Assembly (NCBI GenBank): GCA_020633655.1
Contig: JACKDF010000005.1
Span: 388,066 to 452,065, forward strand
From: Deferribacteres bacterium
Lineage (GTDB): Bacteria > Zhuqueibacterota > Zhuqueibacteria > Zhuqueibacterales > Geothermadaptataceae
DNA: 64,000 bases
Direction of reading: 5' to 3'
Shown here: one piece after another, positions 35,055-44,697 of the stretch
Numbering within the stretch: position 1 is the stretch's first letter
How the letters are laid out: each line of letters opens with the position of its first letter
Made by a program: the position numbers and the translations under genes
Notes under the pieces: model-generated
What the model was told of the DNA's origin: nothing
Databases searched by the model: none
Seen by the model: only the letters and a program-made list of their open reading frames with translations

Positions 35055-36965
35055 ATGTCTAAACCACAAACCACTAACCAGCTTTTTGCTAACGAAGAAA
35101 AGGTCGTCAGTTTTGACGAGCTGAAAGAGGAAATGGAGTACGGGGAGGAGGAGTTTGATAACTTCCTGCAACTCTATGACAACACCATTGAAGACTTCAT
35201 CGAAGGAGAACTTGTTGTTGGTCGTGTTATCGCGATTTCCCACAAGGATGTATCCATCGATATCGGCTTCAAATCGGAAGGTGTTGTGCCAATCGATGAA
35301 TTCCCCGATATCGACTCGCTGAAAATCGGCGACGAAATCGAAGTCTTTCTCGATAACGTCGAGAATGTCGATGGTGAATTGATTCTTTCGAAGCGGAAAG
35401 CAGACTTCATGCGCGTCTGGGCGAAAATCACAGAATCTTTTGAGCGTGGTGACGTCCTGAGCGGTCGATGCGTTCGTCGCATCAAAGGCGGTATCGTCGT
35501 TGACATCATGGGTGTTGACGCCTTCCTGCCTGGATCACAAATTGATGTTCGACCTATTCGCGATTTCGATGCTTACATCGGTAAAGACCTCGATTTCAAA
35601 ATCGTGAAGGTAAATGAACTTCGTAAGAACATCGTCGTTTCCCACAGAGTACTCGTGGAAGAAACGCTTAAAGAACAACGCGCAAAAATTCTTGAAAATA
35701 TTCAGAAGGATCAGGAGCTCGAAGGAACGGTCAAAAACATTACCGATTTTGGTGTCTTCATCGATCTCGGTGGCGTTGACGGCTTGTTGCATATCAACGA
35801 TCTCTCCTGGGGACGTGTTAGTCATCCTTCAGAAATCGTGTCCCTTGATGATACCATCAAAGTACAGGTGCTCGATTTCAACGAAGACAAAGATCGCATT
35901 TCACTTGGCTTAAAACAATTGCAACCGCATCCATGGATTGATGTTGATACTAAATATCCAGTTGGATCGACGATTACGGGTAAAGTGGTCAGTATTTCCG
36001 ATTATGGTGCATTCATCGAATTGGAAAAAGGTGTTGAAGGTTTGATTCATATCTCTGAAATGAGTTGGACGCAACATATTCGCCACCCATCGAAACTCGT
36101 TACCATCGGTGAAGTTATCGAATGCAAGGTTCTTAGCCTTGATGCAGAAGAACGTAAAATATCTCTTGGCTTGAAACAACTCGAGCCGGATCCATGGGAT
36201 CAAATCGAGAGCCGTTATCCGATTGGTTCGGCACAACACGGTATCGTTCGCAATCTGACCAATTTCGGTGCATTTGTCGAATTGGAAGAAGGTATCGATG
36301 GCCTTGTTCACATCTCCGATCTTTCGTGGACAAAGAAAATTCGCCACCCTGGAGAAGTGCTGAAAAAATCCGAAGAGATTGACGTTGTCGTGCTGAACGT
36401 TGACAAAGAGAATCGTCGTATTTCTCTTGGTTACAAACAGACGAAGCAAAATCCCTGGGATAATTTTGAGAATGAATACAGTGTTGGCACGCGCTCAAAA
36501 GGCAAAATCGTACGCATGATCGATAAAGGCGTCATCGTCGAATTGCCTGATGAAGTTGATGGTTTTGTGCCGATCAGTCATCTACTTAAAGATAACCTGG
36601 GCAAACCTTCTGATGCATACACCGTTGGTGATGAACTCGAGTTATCGGTTATTGAATTTAATGCTGAAAACAAAAAAATCATCCTTTCAGAGAAAGTTGC
36701 GGTAGAAAGCATGCCGGAAGGTGCAGCTGAAGCTGTGACTGTAACCGAAGGCGATGCCACAGAAGCCGTCGCTGAAACCACAGCAGAAGCGTCTGTGCAG
36801 GATGAAGCTGTCACAGATGCCGTTTCTGAAGTTGATGAAGCGGAATCAAAGGAAAGCTCTGCCGCTGCAGAAGCTATAGAGGTGGAATCTGAAGACGAAG
36901 CCGATGAAGCTGCCGTTGAAGAGGAAACACCCGCGAAACCGAAAAAAGAAAAAGGCAAAAAATAA
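35055..36965 (+). CDS. rpsA: 30S ribosomal protein S1 with long acidic C-terminal tail
   Basis: S1 helps mRNA bind the 30S subunit. The 636-residue protein has six S1 RNA-binding domains at about 52-115, 134-197, 220-287, 305-373, 392-460 and 479-546, the last four with strong RNA-facing signatures such as DFGVFIDL and NFGAFVEL. Residues 551-636 are a low-complexity Ala/Glu/Val tail ending in Lys (KPKKEKGKK), an unusual extension. A perfect AGGAGG precedes the ATG. Confidence 0.95.
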   Translation: MSKPQTTNQLFANEEKVVSFDELKEEMEYGEEEFDNFLQLYDNTIEDFIEGELVVGRVIAISHKDVSIDIGFKSEGVVPIDEFPDIDSLKIGDEIEVFLDNVENVDGELILSKRKADFMRVWAKITESFERGDVLSGRCVRRIKGGIVVDIMGVDAFLPGSQIDVRPIRDFDAYIGKDLDFKIVKVNELRKNIVVSHRVLVEETLKEQRAKILENIQKDQELEGTVKNITDFGVFIDLGGVDGLLHINDLSWGRVSHPSEIVSLDDTIKVQVLDFNEDKDRISLGLKQLQPHPWIDVDTKYPVGSTITGKVVSISDYGAFIELEKGVEGLIHISEMSWTQHIRHPSKLVTIGEVIECKVLSLDAEERKISLGLKQLEPDPWDQIESRYPIGSAQHGIVRNLTNFGAFVELEEGIDGLVHISDLSWTKKIRHPGEVLKKSEEIDVVVLNVDKENRRISLGYKQTKQNPWDNFENEYSVGTRSKGKIVRMIDKGVIVELPDEVDGFVPISHLLKDNLGKPSDAYTVGDELELSVIEFNAENKKIILSEKVAVESMPEGAAEAVTVTEGDATEAVAETTAEASVQDEAVTDAVSEVDEAESKESSAAAEAIEVESEDEADEAAVEEETPAKPKKEKGKK

Positions 36966-36969
36966 ACTG

Positions 36970-37004
36970 AAACTGCTGTGCTCGAATTTCGGGCACAGCA
37001 GTTT
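36970..37004 (+). terminator. Rho-independent terminator after rpsA
   Basis: A perfect 12-bp stem AAACTGCTGTGC / GCACAGCAGTTT (36,970-36,981 and 36,993-37,004), with an 11-base loop, lies 4 bp after the rpsA stop. A short TTTTAT follows. Confidence 0.8.
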
Positions 37005-37027
37005 TATAAACAAGACGGGAGCTATGC

Positions 37028-37381
37028 ATGTGGATTATTCGCTGGGTTTTTACAGCATTGATCGTATTGATTATTTTAGGATTCGCCTTGCAAAACACCG
37101 CCGAACAGGTTTCCGTTGTCTTGATTAAAGGACAATACGAAACTGGATTGCTTCCGATTTGGGTCATTGTGTATATTTCTTTTGCTCTAGGGGTTATTTT
37201 TTGGCTCGTCATGTCTATTTTTCAAGTTTTTGCTCTTAAATCGGAAGTGCGAAAAGCCCATGTTCGCAATGACAAGTTACGCAAGGAACTCGATAATTTG
37301 CGTAATCTATCTGTCGATTCTGATATCGAACTTTTACCTGCACCTAAGGCCAAACCTGATACATTAACCAGTGAAAATTAA
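37028..37381 (+). CDS. LapA-like two-helix membrane protein (DUF1049)
   Basis: The 117-residue protein has two membrane segments (residues 2-22 and 44-66) around AEQVSVVLIKGQYETG and a charged cytoplasmic tail, as in LapA (YciS) of Gammaproteobacteria. LapA works with LapB in controlling LPS synthesis by setting LpxC levels. The next gene is LapB-like, with a 33-bp gap, supporting the pair. The function in this lineage is inferred. Confidence 0.77.
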   Translation: MWIIRWVFTALIVLIILGFALQNTAEQVSVVLIKGQYETGLLPIWVIVYISFALGVIFWLVMSIFQVFALKSEVRKAHVRNDKLRKELDNLRNLSVDSDIELLPAPKAKPDTLTSEN

Positions 37382-37414
37382 CCACGACCTGTAAAACTGA
37401 TATAATTATATCTT

Positions 37415-38464
37415 ATGGAAGAACTTAAAATACTTCTTATTACCCTGCTTGGAGTTGTTGTGCTCGCTGGTTTATCCTTTATGACCTGGCGTCGTAAACC
37501 GGGCAAAACACCGGATTCGTCCTCTGATTATGCTGCTGCTCTCAATTACTTATTAGCAGATGATGTAACAATGGCGCTTCGAAAACTACGTGATACCGTG
37601 CAAAAAGACACGACCAATATCGATGCCTATTTGAAAATTGGTGACATTTTACGTGAAAATGGCAAAGCGGATCAGGGACTCAAAGTCCATCGTGATCTCA
37701 CTGCCCGGACAACTTTAAGTAATGTTCAACGCATGCAGGTTTTTCGCAGCCTTGTCGCAGACTATGAAGCATTGCAAAGACCTGATCTTGCTCTGCAAAT
37801 TTTGGATAAAATTTGGGAAATTAAACCTGACGATCTCTGGGCAAAAGAAAAACAATTGCAAATTTACGAGAGGATGGAACGCTGGAATGATGCGGCTACC
37901 AGCTACAAAGCCTTAGGCAAAATTAGAGGGAATACGGACAAGACGAAATTGGCATCTTACCGCATAAATGTGGGTAAAAAACATGCTGGCAATAATAAAG
38001 AAAAGGATGCCAGACTTGCTTTTCGGGAAGCGATAAAAATCGATGAGCATGCTGCCGAAGCATACATTGGAATTAGTGATAGCTATATTCGCGAGGAGCG
38101 TTCACAGGATGCTCTGAATACGCTGAAAAAGTTTATTGAGGCATCTCCAGACAAGGCATCTCTGGCCTTCCAATCTATCAAAGATCTCCTTTACAAACTT
38201 GGAGAATTTGGTGAGATTGAAAATATTCTCAATGAAGTTATAAAACAAAGTCCTGAAAATTGGGAAGCCTATATTAATCTGGCAAAAATTAAAGTAAAGA
38301 AGGGGCATCTCGACCAGGCAATCGAAATCTGCCAGAATGTTTTGCAATTAAATCCAGACTATAAACCAGCACGCGAGCACCTTGTTCGGTATTATCACCG
38401 CGAGGGAAAAGATTTGTTGGCCGTTGAACAGGCCCTTGCCCTAATTAATAATAGTGATTCCTGA
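37415..38464 (+). CDS. LapB-like membrane-anchored TPR protein
   Basis: The 349-residue protein begins with a membrane helix (residues 4-22) and has about eight TPR units (DPD-type turns such as NPDYKPAREHLVRYYHREGK at the C-terminus). It is like LapB (YciM), which in E. coli has a single anchor, TPRs and a C-terminal rubredoxin-type domain; here no CxxC pair is visible, so the metal domain is missing. It follows the LapA-like gene, and a TATAAT-like box (37,401-37,406) lies just before the start. Confidence 0.76.
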   Translation: MEELKILLITLLGVVVLAGLSFMTWRRKPGKTPDSSSDYAAALNYLLADDVTMALRKLRDTVQKDTTNIDAYLKIGDILRENGKADQGLKVHRDLTARTTLSNVQRMQVFRSLVADYEALQRPDLALQILDKIWEIKPDDLWAKEKQLQIYERMERWNDAATSYKALGKIRGNTDKTKLASYRINVGKKHAGNNKEKDARLAFREAIKIDEHAAEAYIGISDSYIREERSQDALNTLKKFIEASPDKASLAFQSIKDLLYKLGEFGEIENILNEVIKQSPENWEAYINLAKIKVKKGHLDQAIEICQNVLQLNPDYKPAREHLVRYYHREGKDLLAVEQALALINNSDS

Positions 38465-38491
38465 AAATAGGATAAAAGTTGATAAATTTCT

Positions 38492-39346
38492 ATGTATGTC
38501 ATGAAGCTGACAAAGCTGAATCTTGTTTACCTCTGTTTTTTTCTCATTAATCAATTCGTTTATGCACAATTATCAGAAAAACAAATATTAAATATCGTCG
38601 CCTCTGAAGATTTGCAAACGGCCCGGGCACGACTCGAAGCAATTGCAAAGCACTATCCATCCTCCCCTGATGTCATTTATCTCCAATCTCTGCTCACCGA
38701 AAACGGGGAAAAGGCATTAAAAAACTACACACAACTCTATTCCCACAATAAATCTTCCCGCTATGCACCTGATATCATTTATAAAATTGCACAATTCAAT
38801 TATGCAAAAGGCGATTATAACCGGGCCCGAATTTTTTTCTCGCATATCGTTTTGGATTATCCCAATTCTGAACTCACAACAAAAGCACAGTATTTTGCTG
38901 CCAAAATGGTGCTTGCGCTTTCGAAGTTTGAGCAGGCGAAAGAAGAATTGAAAGACGTTCTAAAAGAGGCCAAAGATCAGGAAATAGCTGCTCTGGCCAG
39001 GGAAGATCTCCTCTATATTGAGCAGCTCAGTACGATGGAAGAAGCAAAAAAAGACGAAACCCAGGAGAATAGAGAAGAACAGGAGCCGGTTCAAGAGCAG
39101 AATAATGTCCGTTATGCTGTGCAGATCGGCGCCTTTGGAAGCAAAGAGAACGCGATCAGCCAACGCGATTACTATGCACGCCTAGGGTATGCAGCGGAAA
39201 TTCTTGTCCTGAAAACTCGAAATGGACTGCTCTACCGTGTTATCCTTGGACGTTTTGCTACCGAGTTGGAGGCCAGACGTTTTGGAAAGCAAATCAATTC
39301 CCTGCACAACATAAAATACCGTATACTTAAAACTTCCATGAATTAA
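38492..39346 (+). CDS. Secreted TPR protein with C-terminal SPOR domain
   Basis: The 284-residue protein has a signal peptide (residues 4-25, cut near YAQ) and three or more TPR-like helices (YAPDIIYKIAQFNYAKGDYN). A charged linker follows, and residues about 208-283 match the SPOR peptidoglycan-binding domain (VRYAVQIGAFGSKENAISQR and LYRVILGRFATELEAR). SPOR domains bind glycan strands stripped of peptide at division sites. An internal ATG three codons in (38,501) may be the real start. It is 2 bp from moeA, suggesting an operon. Confidence 0.83.
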   Translation: MYVMKLTKLNLVYLCFFLINQFVYAQLSEKQILNIVASEDLQTARARLEAIAKHYPSSPDVIYLQSLLTENGEKALKNYTQLYSHNKSSRYAPDIIYKIAQFNYAKGDYNRARIFFSHIVLDYPNSELTTKAQYFAAKMVLALSKFEQAKEELKDVLKEAKDQEIAALAREDLLYIEQLSTMEEAKKDETQENREEQEPVQEQNNVRYAVQIGAFGSKENAISQRDYYARLGYAAEILVLKTRNGLLYRVILGRFATELEARRFGKQINSLHNIKYRILKTSMN

Positions 39347-39348
39347 AT

Positions 39349-40560
39349 ATGATTAGTGTAGCAGAAGCTAAAAGTATCATTTTTCAGCAAACCACTGTTC
39401 TCGGGATGGAAACCCTGGAGCTTGTGCATGCCTTCGACAGAAGCTTGGGCGAAGACGTCTTTTCCGATATTGATATGCCGCCTTTTCATCGCAGCATGAT
39501 GGATGGTTACGCTGTTCGATCCGCAGATGTGTTGAATGCTCCTGTAACACTTCGAAATGTTGGGTTTATTGCTGCCGGTGATTTTCCAGAATTTAGGATC
39601 CATGCTGGTGAAACCGCGAAGATAATGACTGGTGCACCTTTGCCTCTTGGTGCCGATAGTGTTCGTGAAGTAGAACTTGTGGAATCGGGAGCAGAGGAGA
39701 ATTCTGTTGTTATATTGCAAGCGACAAAGCCTGGATTACACGTGGTGGAAAAAGCATCGGAAATTGCCAGGGGGCAGCTTGTGCTTTCTGCCGGAACGAT
39801 GATTAATTCTGCTGTTTCTGGCGTGTTGGCAACTGTCGGAAAACCATCCGTGGTCGTCCATCGTAAGCCAACAGTTGCGATCCTGTCTACAGGCGATGAG
39901 TTAATTCCGCCATCGGAGAATCCTGTGCAAGGCCAGATTCGAAATTCCAACAGTTACACTTTACATGCGATGTGCAAGCGATTCGGGCTGGAATGCACCT
40001 TGCTGGGAATTGTGAAGGACCAACGGCAGCTACTTGAAGAAAAAATCTTTGAGGGATTGCGTGCGGACCTGCTGCTCATCACTGGTGGTGTATCAATGGG
40101 TGATCTGGATTTTGTCCGTGATATTTTTAAAAAATTAGAGCTTGAAATATTTTTTGAAAAAGTGAAAATTAAGCCGGGCAAACCCACTGTATTTGCAAAG
40201 CATAAAAATGGTTTAGTTTTCGGATTACCCGGAAATCCGGTCTCAAGTTCAACCGTCTTTGAAGTGCTTGTTCGTCCGGCAATTTTGAAAATGATGGGGA
40301 GAATTGCTCCGGAGAACACACTTGTCGTTTCGGAAACCACAGATGTATTTTACAATCGTTCCAACAGGGAAAATTACCATCCGGGGATTACCTCCTACAA
40401 AAATGAGCACTTTTTTACGCGTCCTTTAAAAACAAAAGGTAGTGGAGATATAGCAGGCTTTGCAAAACACAATTCTCTTTTGATATGCCCTCCGGAAGTC
40501 ATCGAGTTGCCTGCTGGTAGCTCGTGCAAAGTTCATTTGTGCGATAACTATTTTTCATAG
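39349..40560 (+). CDS. moeA: Molybdopterin molybdenumtransferase MoeA
   Basis: MoeA inserts molybdate into adenylated molybdopterin. The 403-residue protein has RSLGEDVFSDIDMPPFHRSMMDGYAVRSADV, IMTGAPLPLGADSV, STGDELI, GGVSMGDLDFV and FGLPGNPVSSS, all MoeA signatures, and a beta-barrel C-terminus. No other molybdenum cofactor genes are nearby. Confidence 0.93.
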   Translation: MISVAEAKSIIFQQTTVLGMETLELVHAFDRSLGEDVFSDIDMPPFHRSMMDGYAVRSADVLNAPVTLRNVGFIAAGDFPEFRIHAGETAKIMTGAPLPLGADSVREVELVESGAEENSVVILQATKPGLHVVEKASEIARGQLVLSAGTMINSAVSGVLATVGKPSVVVHRKPTVAILSTGDELIPPSENPVQGQIRNSNSYTLHAMCKRFGLECTLLGIVKDQRQLLEEKIFEGLRADLLLITGGVSMGDLDFVRDIFKKLELEIFFEKVKIKPGKPTVFAKHKNGLVFGLPGNPVSSSTVFEVLVRPAILKMMGRIAPENTLVVSETTDVFYNRSNRENYHPGITSYKNEHFFTRPLKTKGSGDIAGFAKHNSLLICPPEVIELPAGSSCKVHLCDNYFS

Positions 40561-40626
40561 ACCAGGTTTAACATAATCGAGATATGTCGATAGAGAGGGT
40601 AGGACTTGTGATACTATTTACGGCTT

Positions 40627-42465
40627 ATGAAAAGACACCTTTTGCGTATTTTATATAGTTTACTTTTTCTCTTTTGTTCGATCCCGTCTCTCTTTGCGAA
40701 TAACAATCCAGCACGTGAGGCATTCTCCGTCGTCCACCCCAAACCCGATGATGTTGTTCATGCATCCGATTCCACGTTTGTCTTCGGGAATTTTAGTCTC
40801 CCAACTGACAGTATTACAGTGAATGGAATCCTTGCGAATATTTTTCCTAACGGTACATTTCTCGCAATGATCCCGGTTGCTCCCGGTTCTTTGTATATCA
40901 ATACACAATTTAATTCCAAGTCAAGTTCCTTTAAAGATCAGCGAAAGGTCTTTGTCCCACCGCATCTTTTTGAAATTCCTGCAGAAAACTTGCTTATCGA
41001 CAATGAATTTCTTTATCCGGATCGCCCAATTGCCATCAATAACGGCGAAACAATCGCCATTATTGCTAAGGGCACACCCAATGCACACATGTATTTTTCC
41101 CTCGGGGAAGAACGAATTTATCGCATGCAACAGGTCAATAAAAAACGTCGATTTCGTTGGGGGAATTCTTCCTTTGGTTTGAACAGATCCTGGGCATTGC
41201 CTCCTGTGGATGGTGTCTATGTTGGCACTTTTACTCCGGAACCGGAAGATGCAGGAAAAAAATTTCAGGTTATGCTGACTCTAATCTCCAATTCGGAGCA
41301 AGCAATATCACTTCACAATGCAAACGAAATTTATGTTCGTGCACAGAATAAACCTGTGATTAAAGAAGTTACAAAGAAAGTTTCACTCGTTGATTATCAA
41401 AACAGACGATATTTTCTTACTTATTTACAACCCGGAACAAGCATCCAGACAGATGGGGGATATGGGGAATTTAGCCGGATTCGCCTCAGCGATTCGGTAG
41501 TCGATTGGTTGTCAAGGGAGGAAATTGAGATTTCACCACGCTCCCTCGGTATGGAAGAACTACCCGGATCGCAATTTTTTATAGGCTACAGTGAAAATGA
41601 TAGTGACAAGGTATCACTTGATATTTTTTCAAAGCAACCGGTTCCGGTACAGATCGCACAAAGTTCGAATTTGAATTATTGTGATTTAACCTTTCTTCAG
41701 GCGACAAAAACGCCTGATTTTATTCGGGATGAGCACGGTAATCCCTTTTTGCATCGGATTGCTGGAAAAATGATTGCAGACGATATGTATCGTGTGAGAT
41801 TTAGTTTTGCAAATAAAATGGTTTGGGGATACCAATTTGAGTGGGATGAACGAAAATACTCAATTTCCTTCAACAAGTCTCCCGTTCGAAAATTTGAATC
41901 GGAATCTCCACTCCATGGTCTTATAATTTGCGTTGACCCAGGGCATGGCCCAGATGATGGTGCATTTGGTTTAACCGGAATAACGGAAAAGATGATGACG
42001 GTGTACTATGCACGTAAACTTCAGAGTTTACTCGAACAAAAAGGAGCACATGTTATCTTAACACGGACTGAGGATACGGGGCTTGAATTATCACGACGCA
42101 CCTTATTTGCTGAAGCAAATAATGCCGATCTGTTTGTGAGTTTGCATTTTAACGCACTGCCTAATGGTGTAAATCCAATGAAGATTCGCGGAACGAGTAC
42201 ATATTATTTTCATCCACATAGTAAACCGCTTGCGAAGGCTGTACACCACCGCATGTTGCAGCAAACCCAGCTGCCGGATAAAGGCTTGCATGCACAAAAC
42301 CTTTCCGTATGTCGTGTTACAAGTATGCCATCAATCCTGGTGGAACCGGCCTTTATTATGCAGCCCTTTGAAGAAATGCGCATCCTTGATTCAGACTTTC
42401 GCGATGCCGTATGCCAAGGCATCTGTGATGGGATTATCGATTTTGTAAAAGAGTACAACGAGTAA
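40627..42465 (+). CDS. N-acetylmuramoyl-L-alanine amidase (Amidase_3) with large N-terminal region
   Basis: The last ~180 of 612 residues are Amidase_3: GLIICVDPGHGPDDGAFG (first zinc His), GITEKMMT (zinc Glu), SLHFNA (zinc His) and LVEPAF (catalytic Glu). The 430 N-terminal residues after a signal peptide (residues 1-22) look like beta-sandwich domains and are not recognised. The enzyme would cut peptidoglycan in the periplasm and may localise through the N-terminal region. Confidence 0.86.
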   Translation: MKRHLLRILYSLLFLFCSIPSLFANNNPAREAFSVVHPKPDDVVHASDSTFVFGNFSLPTDSITVNGILANIFPNGTFLAMIPVAPGSLYINTQFNSKSSSFKDQRKVFVPPHLFEIPAENLLIDNEFLYPDRPIAINNGETIAIIAKGTPNAHMYFSLGEERIYRMQQVNKKRRFRWGNSSFGLNRSWALPPVDGVYVGTFTPEPEDAGKKFQVMLTLISNSEQAISLHNANEIYVRAQNKPVIKEVTKKVSLVDYQNRRYFLTYLQPGTSIQTDGGYGEFSRIRLSDSVVDWLSREEIEISPRSLGMEELPGSQFFIGYSENDSDKVSLDIFSKQPVPVQIAQSSNLNYCDLTFLQATKTPDFIRDEHGNPFLHRIAGKMIADDMYRVRFSFANKMVWGYQFEWDERKYSISFNKSPVRKFESESPLHGLIICVDPGHGPDDGAFGLTGITEKMMTVYYARKLQSLLEQKGAHVILTRTEDTGLELSRRTLFAEANNADLFVSLHFNALPNGVNPMKIRGTSTYYFHPHSKPLAKAVHHRMLQQTQLPDKGLHAQNLSVCRVTSMPSILVEPAFIMQPFEEMRILDSDFRDAVCQGICDGIIDFVKEYNE

Positions 42466-42575
42466 AATATTATTTGCTATCAGTCTGCTACTACTCTATA
42501 AATATTTTCCTTGCCTTTCTGTTACATTCCCCTTACTTAATAAAAAGTGACATTTAAATCCGTAACAGGCATAAA

Positions 42576-42992
42576 ATGCGATACATTCTCAAAATATTTT
42601 TGATTTTAATTTTTTTTCTGACCGCATGCACAACTCCGCAGAAGCAGGTAGTTATTCCTCAGCCAGAGCCTTCCATCGAACATCTCATTCAAAAAACCTA
42701 TGTTGAAACTGTTGAGCTTGACCGGACGCATCCTGTTGCGAATGAAATGAAACTCATTGTTCGTGGACAGTTACCAAGTCCTGCGTATGTATTCGATGTT
42801 GTCGATGTGGTGAAAGATGATCATAAAATCTATTTAACCCCTTTCGCGGTCTTTGAAGAAAAGACGACAGCATTGCAAGTGCTGATTCCCTATGAAACTT
42901 CCGTGATTGTCCGTATAGATTCACCTGGTGAATACAATTTGATACTTATTGGCCGGGGGATAACATTGCGAAAAAACGTTTTCGTTGATTAG
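42576..42992 (+). CDS. Hypothetical lipoprotein
   Basis: The 138-residue protein has a clear lipoprotein signal (FLTAC, Cys17). The rest looks like a small beta-rich domain (QLPSPAYVFDVVDV, FEEKTTALQVLIPYE). No family is recognised. Confidence 0.72.
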   Translation: MRYILKIFLILIFFLTACTTPQKQVVIPQPEPSIEHLIQKTYVETVELDRTHPVANEMKLIVRGQLPSPAYVFDVVDVVKDDHKIYLTPFAVFEEKTTALQVLIPYETSVIVRIDSPGEYNLILIGRGITLRKNVFVD

Positions 42993-43021
42993 TCTGAGTA
43001 TTCTTTCTTAAGGCAAGGCAC

Positions 43022-43963
43022 ATGACAACCGCTCTTTATTACGATGATATTTTTTTAGAACATGATACTGGTGATTTTCATCCTGAATCGCCTTCACGCC
43101 TGGACAAAATTGTACACCACATGCGTTACCAGAAACTGTGGTTGCCCTACCTGCAGAAAAATTTCCCCAAGGCCAGTCGGAACCAACTCTCCCGAATACA
43201 CGCCCCCGAATATATCGATTCCATAGAGATAGCTAGCAAAAATGGCACGCGACAATTGGATGCGGACACGTGGATTTGTGAGCATTCGTTTGATGCTGCA
43301 TTAATAGCAGCAGGAGCAGGATTGGCTGCTGTTAAAGCTGTATTAAATGGTGATTTTAAAAATGCGCTCTGTTTGGTGCGTCCACCCGGACACCATGCGG
43401 AATACGATCAGGCAATGGGTTTTTGTTTGTTTAATAACATTGCCATCGCGGCTGCTGAGCTGGTTCGTGAGCATGGTTTGAATCATGTTATGATCATCGA
43501 TTGGGATGCTCATCATGGGAATGGAACGCAGAATTCATTTTACGATAACTCACATGTTTACTATCTGAGCCTGCATCAGGGGCAGCTCTTTCCACACACA
43601 GGGCGGCACGAGGAAGTTGGTGTTGAGGCTGGCATCGGTGCAAATAAAAATATAGTTTTTGCACCACATACACCAGCGGATGTTTATCTTGATAAATTTA
43701 AGAAAGAAGTTGAAGCAAGTTTTAAGTATTACAATCCGGAGTTTGTGCTCATTTCAGCAGGGTTCGACGCTCATGTAAATGATCCACTGGCCGATCTCTG
43801 CTTACAGACAGAACACTTTGAAGAAATGACCCGCTTCGTTTGCGACCTTTCTGAAAACTCTGCAAATGGGCGTATTATTTCATTCCTTGAAGGTGGCTAT
43901 TCACTGACCGCGCTTGCCGATAGCGTTGAAGCGCATTTTTTAGCATTGAGTAAGGATAAATGA
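43022..43963 (+). CDS. Histone deacetylase family protein (AcuC/HDAC-like)
   Basis: The 313-residue protein is an arginase-deacetylase fold: LVRPPGHHAEYDQAMGFCLFNN with the catalytic His pair, IIDWDAHHGNGTQ (zinc Asp and His), HQGQLFPHTGRHEE and SAGFDAH (second zinc Asp). Bacterial members deacetylate acetylpolyamines or acetylated proteins. The substrate is unknown. It overlaps pcm by 4 bp (ATGA), so the two are translationally coupled. Confidence 0.9.
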   Translation: MTTALYYDDIFLEHDTGDFHPESPSRLDKIVHHMRYQKLWLPYLQKNFPKASRNQLSRIHAPEYIDSIEIASKNGTRQLDADTWICEHSFDAALIAAGAGLAAVKAVLNGDFKNALCLVRPPGHHAEYDQAMGFCLFNNIAIAAAELVREHGLNHVMIIDWDAHHGNGTQNSFYDNSHVYYLSLHQGQLFPHTGRHEEVGVEAGIGANKNIVFAPHTPADVYLDKFKKEVEASFKYYNPEFVLISAGFDAHVNDPLADLCLQTEHFEEMTRFVCDLSENSANGRIISFLEGGYSLTALADSVEAHFLALSKDK

Positions 43964-44634
43964 ACACCAGTGGACAATCGGATGATGACCTTTTAAGATT
44001 ACGTTTGCGAATGGTGGAGAAACAGATCGTGAACCGTGGTATAAAATCGAACCAGGTCCTAAAAGCACTGAAACTTGTCCCACGTCATTTTTTTGTACCC
44101 CCGAAGTTACGCTATGAAAGTTATGATGATAATCCCTTGCCAATTGGATATCAGCAAACAATTTCCCAGCCCTATATTGTTGCTTTGATGACAGAAACGT
44201 TGGATTTAGAAAAGCAGCATCTTGTTTTAGAAATCGGCACAGGTTCCGGCTATCAAACCGCTATACTCGCATTGCTTTCGCAAGCTGTTGTGACTGTTGA
44301 AATTATCCCACAGTTGCATCGGCGTGCATGTGAAACGTTAACACATCTGAAATTTGAAAATATCACAGCTTATTACGGTGATGCCTGCGCTGTTTTACCA
44401 AAGGAACAGCATTTCGATCGAATCATGGTCACTGCAGCAGCAGAGCGGATTCCACGACATTTAGTGAACAGATTGAATCCCGGCGGGAAAATGATAATCC
44501 CAATTGGCCATAAAGATCAGCAACTCAAGATGGTCATTCACCACGGTAAAAACATCGATGTTTACAACGGGCCAAGCGTTCGATTTGTCCCCATAACTGG
44601 CAGAAATTTTTCTGAGCAAGGATTGGATGATTAA
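43960..44634 (+). CDS. pcm: Protein-L-isoaspartate O-methyltransferase
   Basis: Pcm methylates L-isoaspartyl residues in damaged proteins with SAM. The 224-residue protein has HFFVPPKLRYESYDDNPLPIGYQQTISQPYIVALMTETL and VLEIGTGSGYQTAILALL, the family signatures. It overlaps the deacetylase gene by 4 bp. Confidence 0.94.
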   Translation: MNTSGQSDDDLLRLRLRMVEKQIVNRGIKSNQVLKALKLVPRHFFVPPKLRYESYDDNPLPIGYQQTISQPYIVALMTETLDLEKQHLVLEIGTGSGYQTAILALLSQAVVTVEIIPQLHRRACETLTHLKFENITAYYGDACAVLPKEQHFDRIMVTAAAERIPRHLVNRLNPGGKMIIPIGHKDQQLKMVIHHGKNIDVYNGPSVRFVPITGRNFSEQGLDD

Positions 44635-44697
44635 CTTGTTTTTTAAGATATTTATGCTGCGATTAAACTGCACTTTGAATTCCTGAGCACAAACTTT

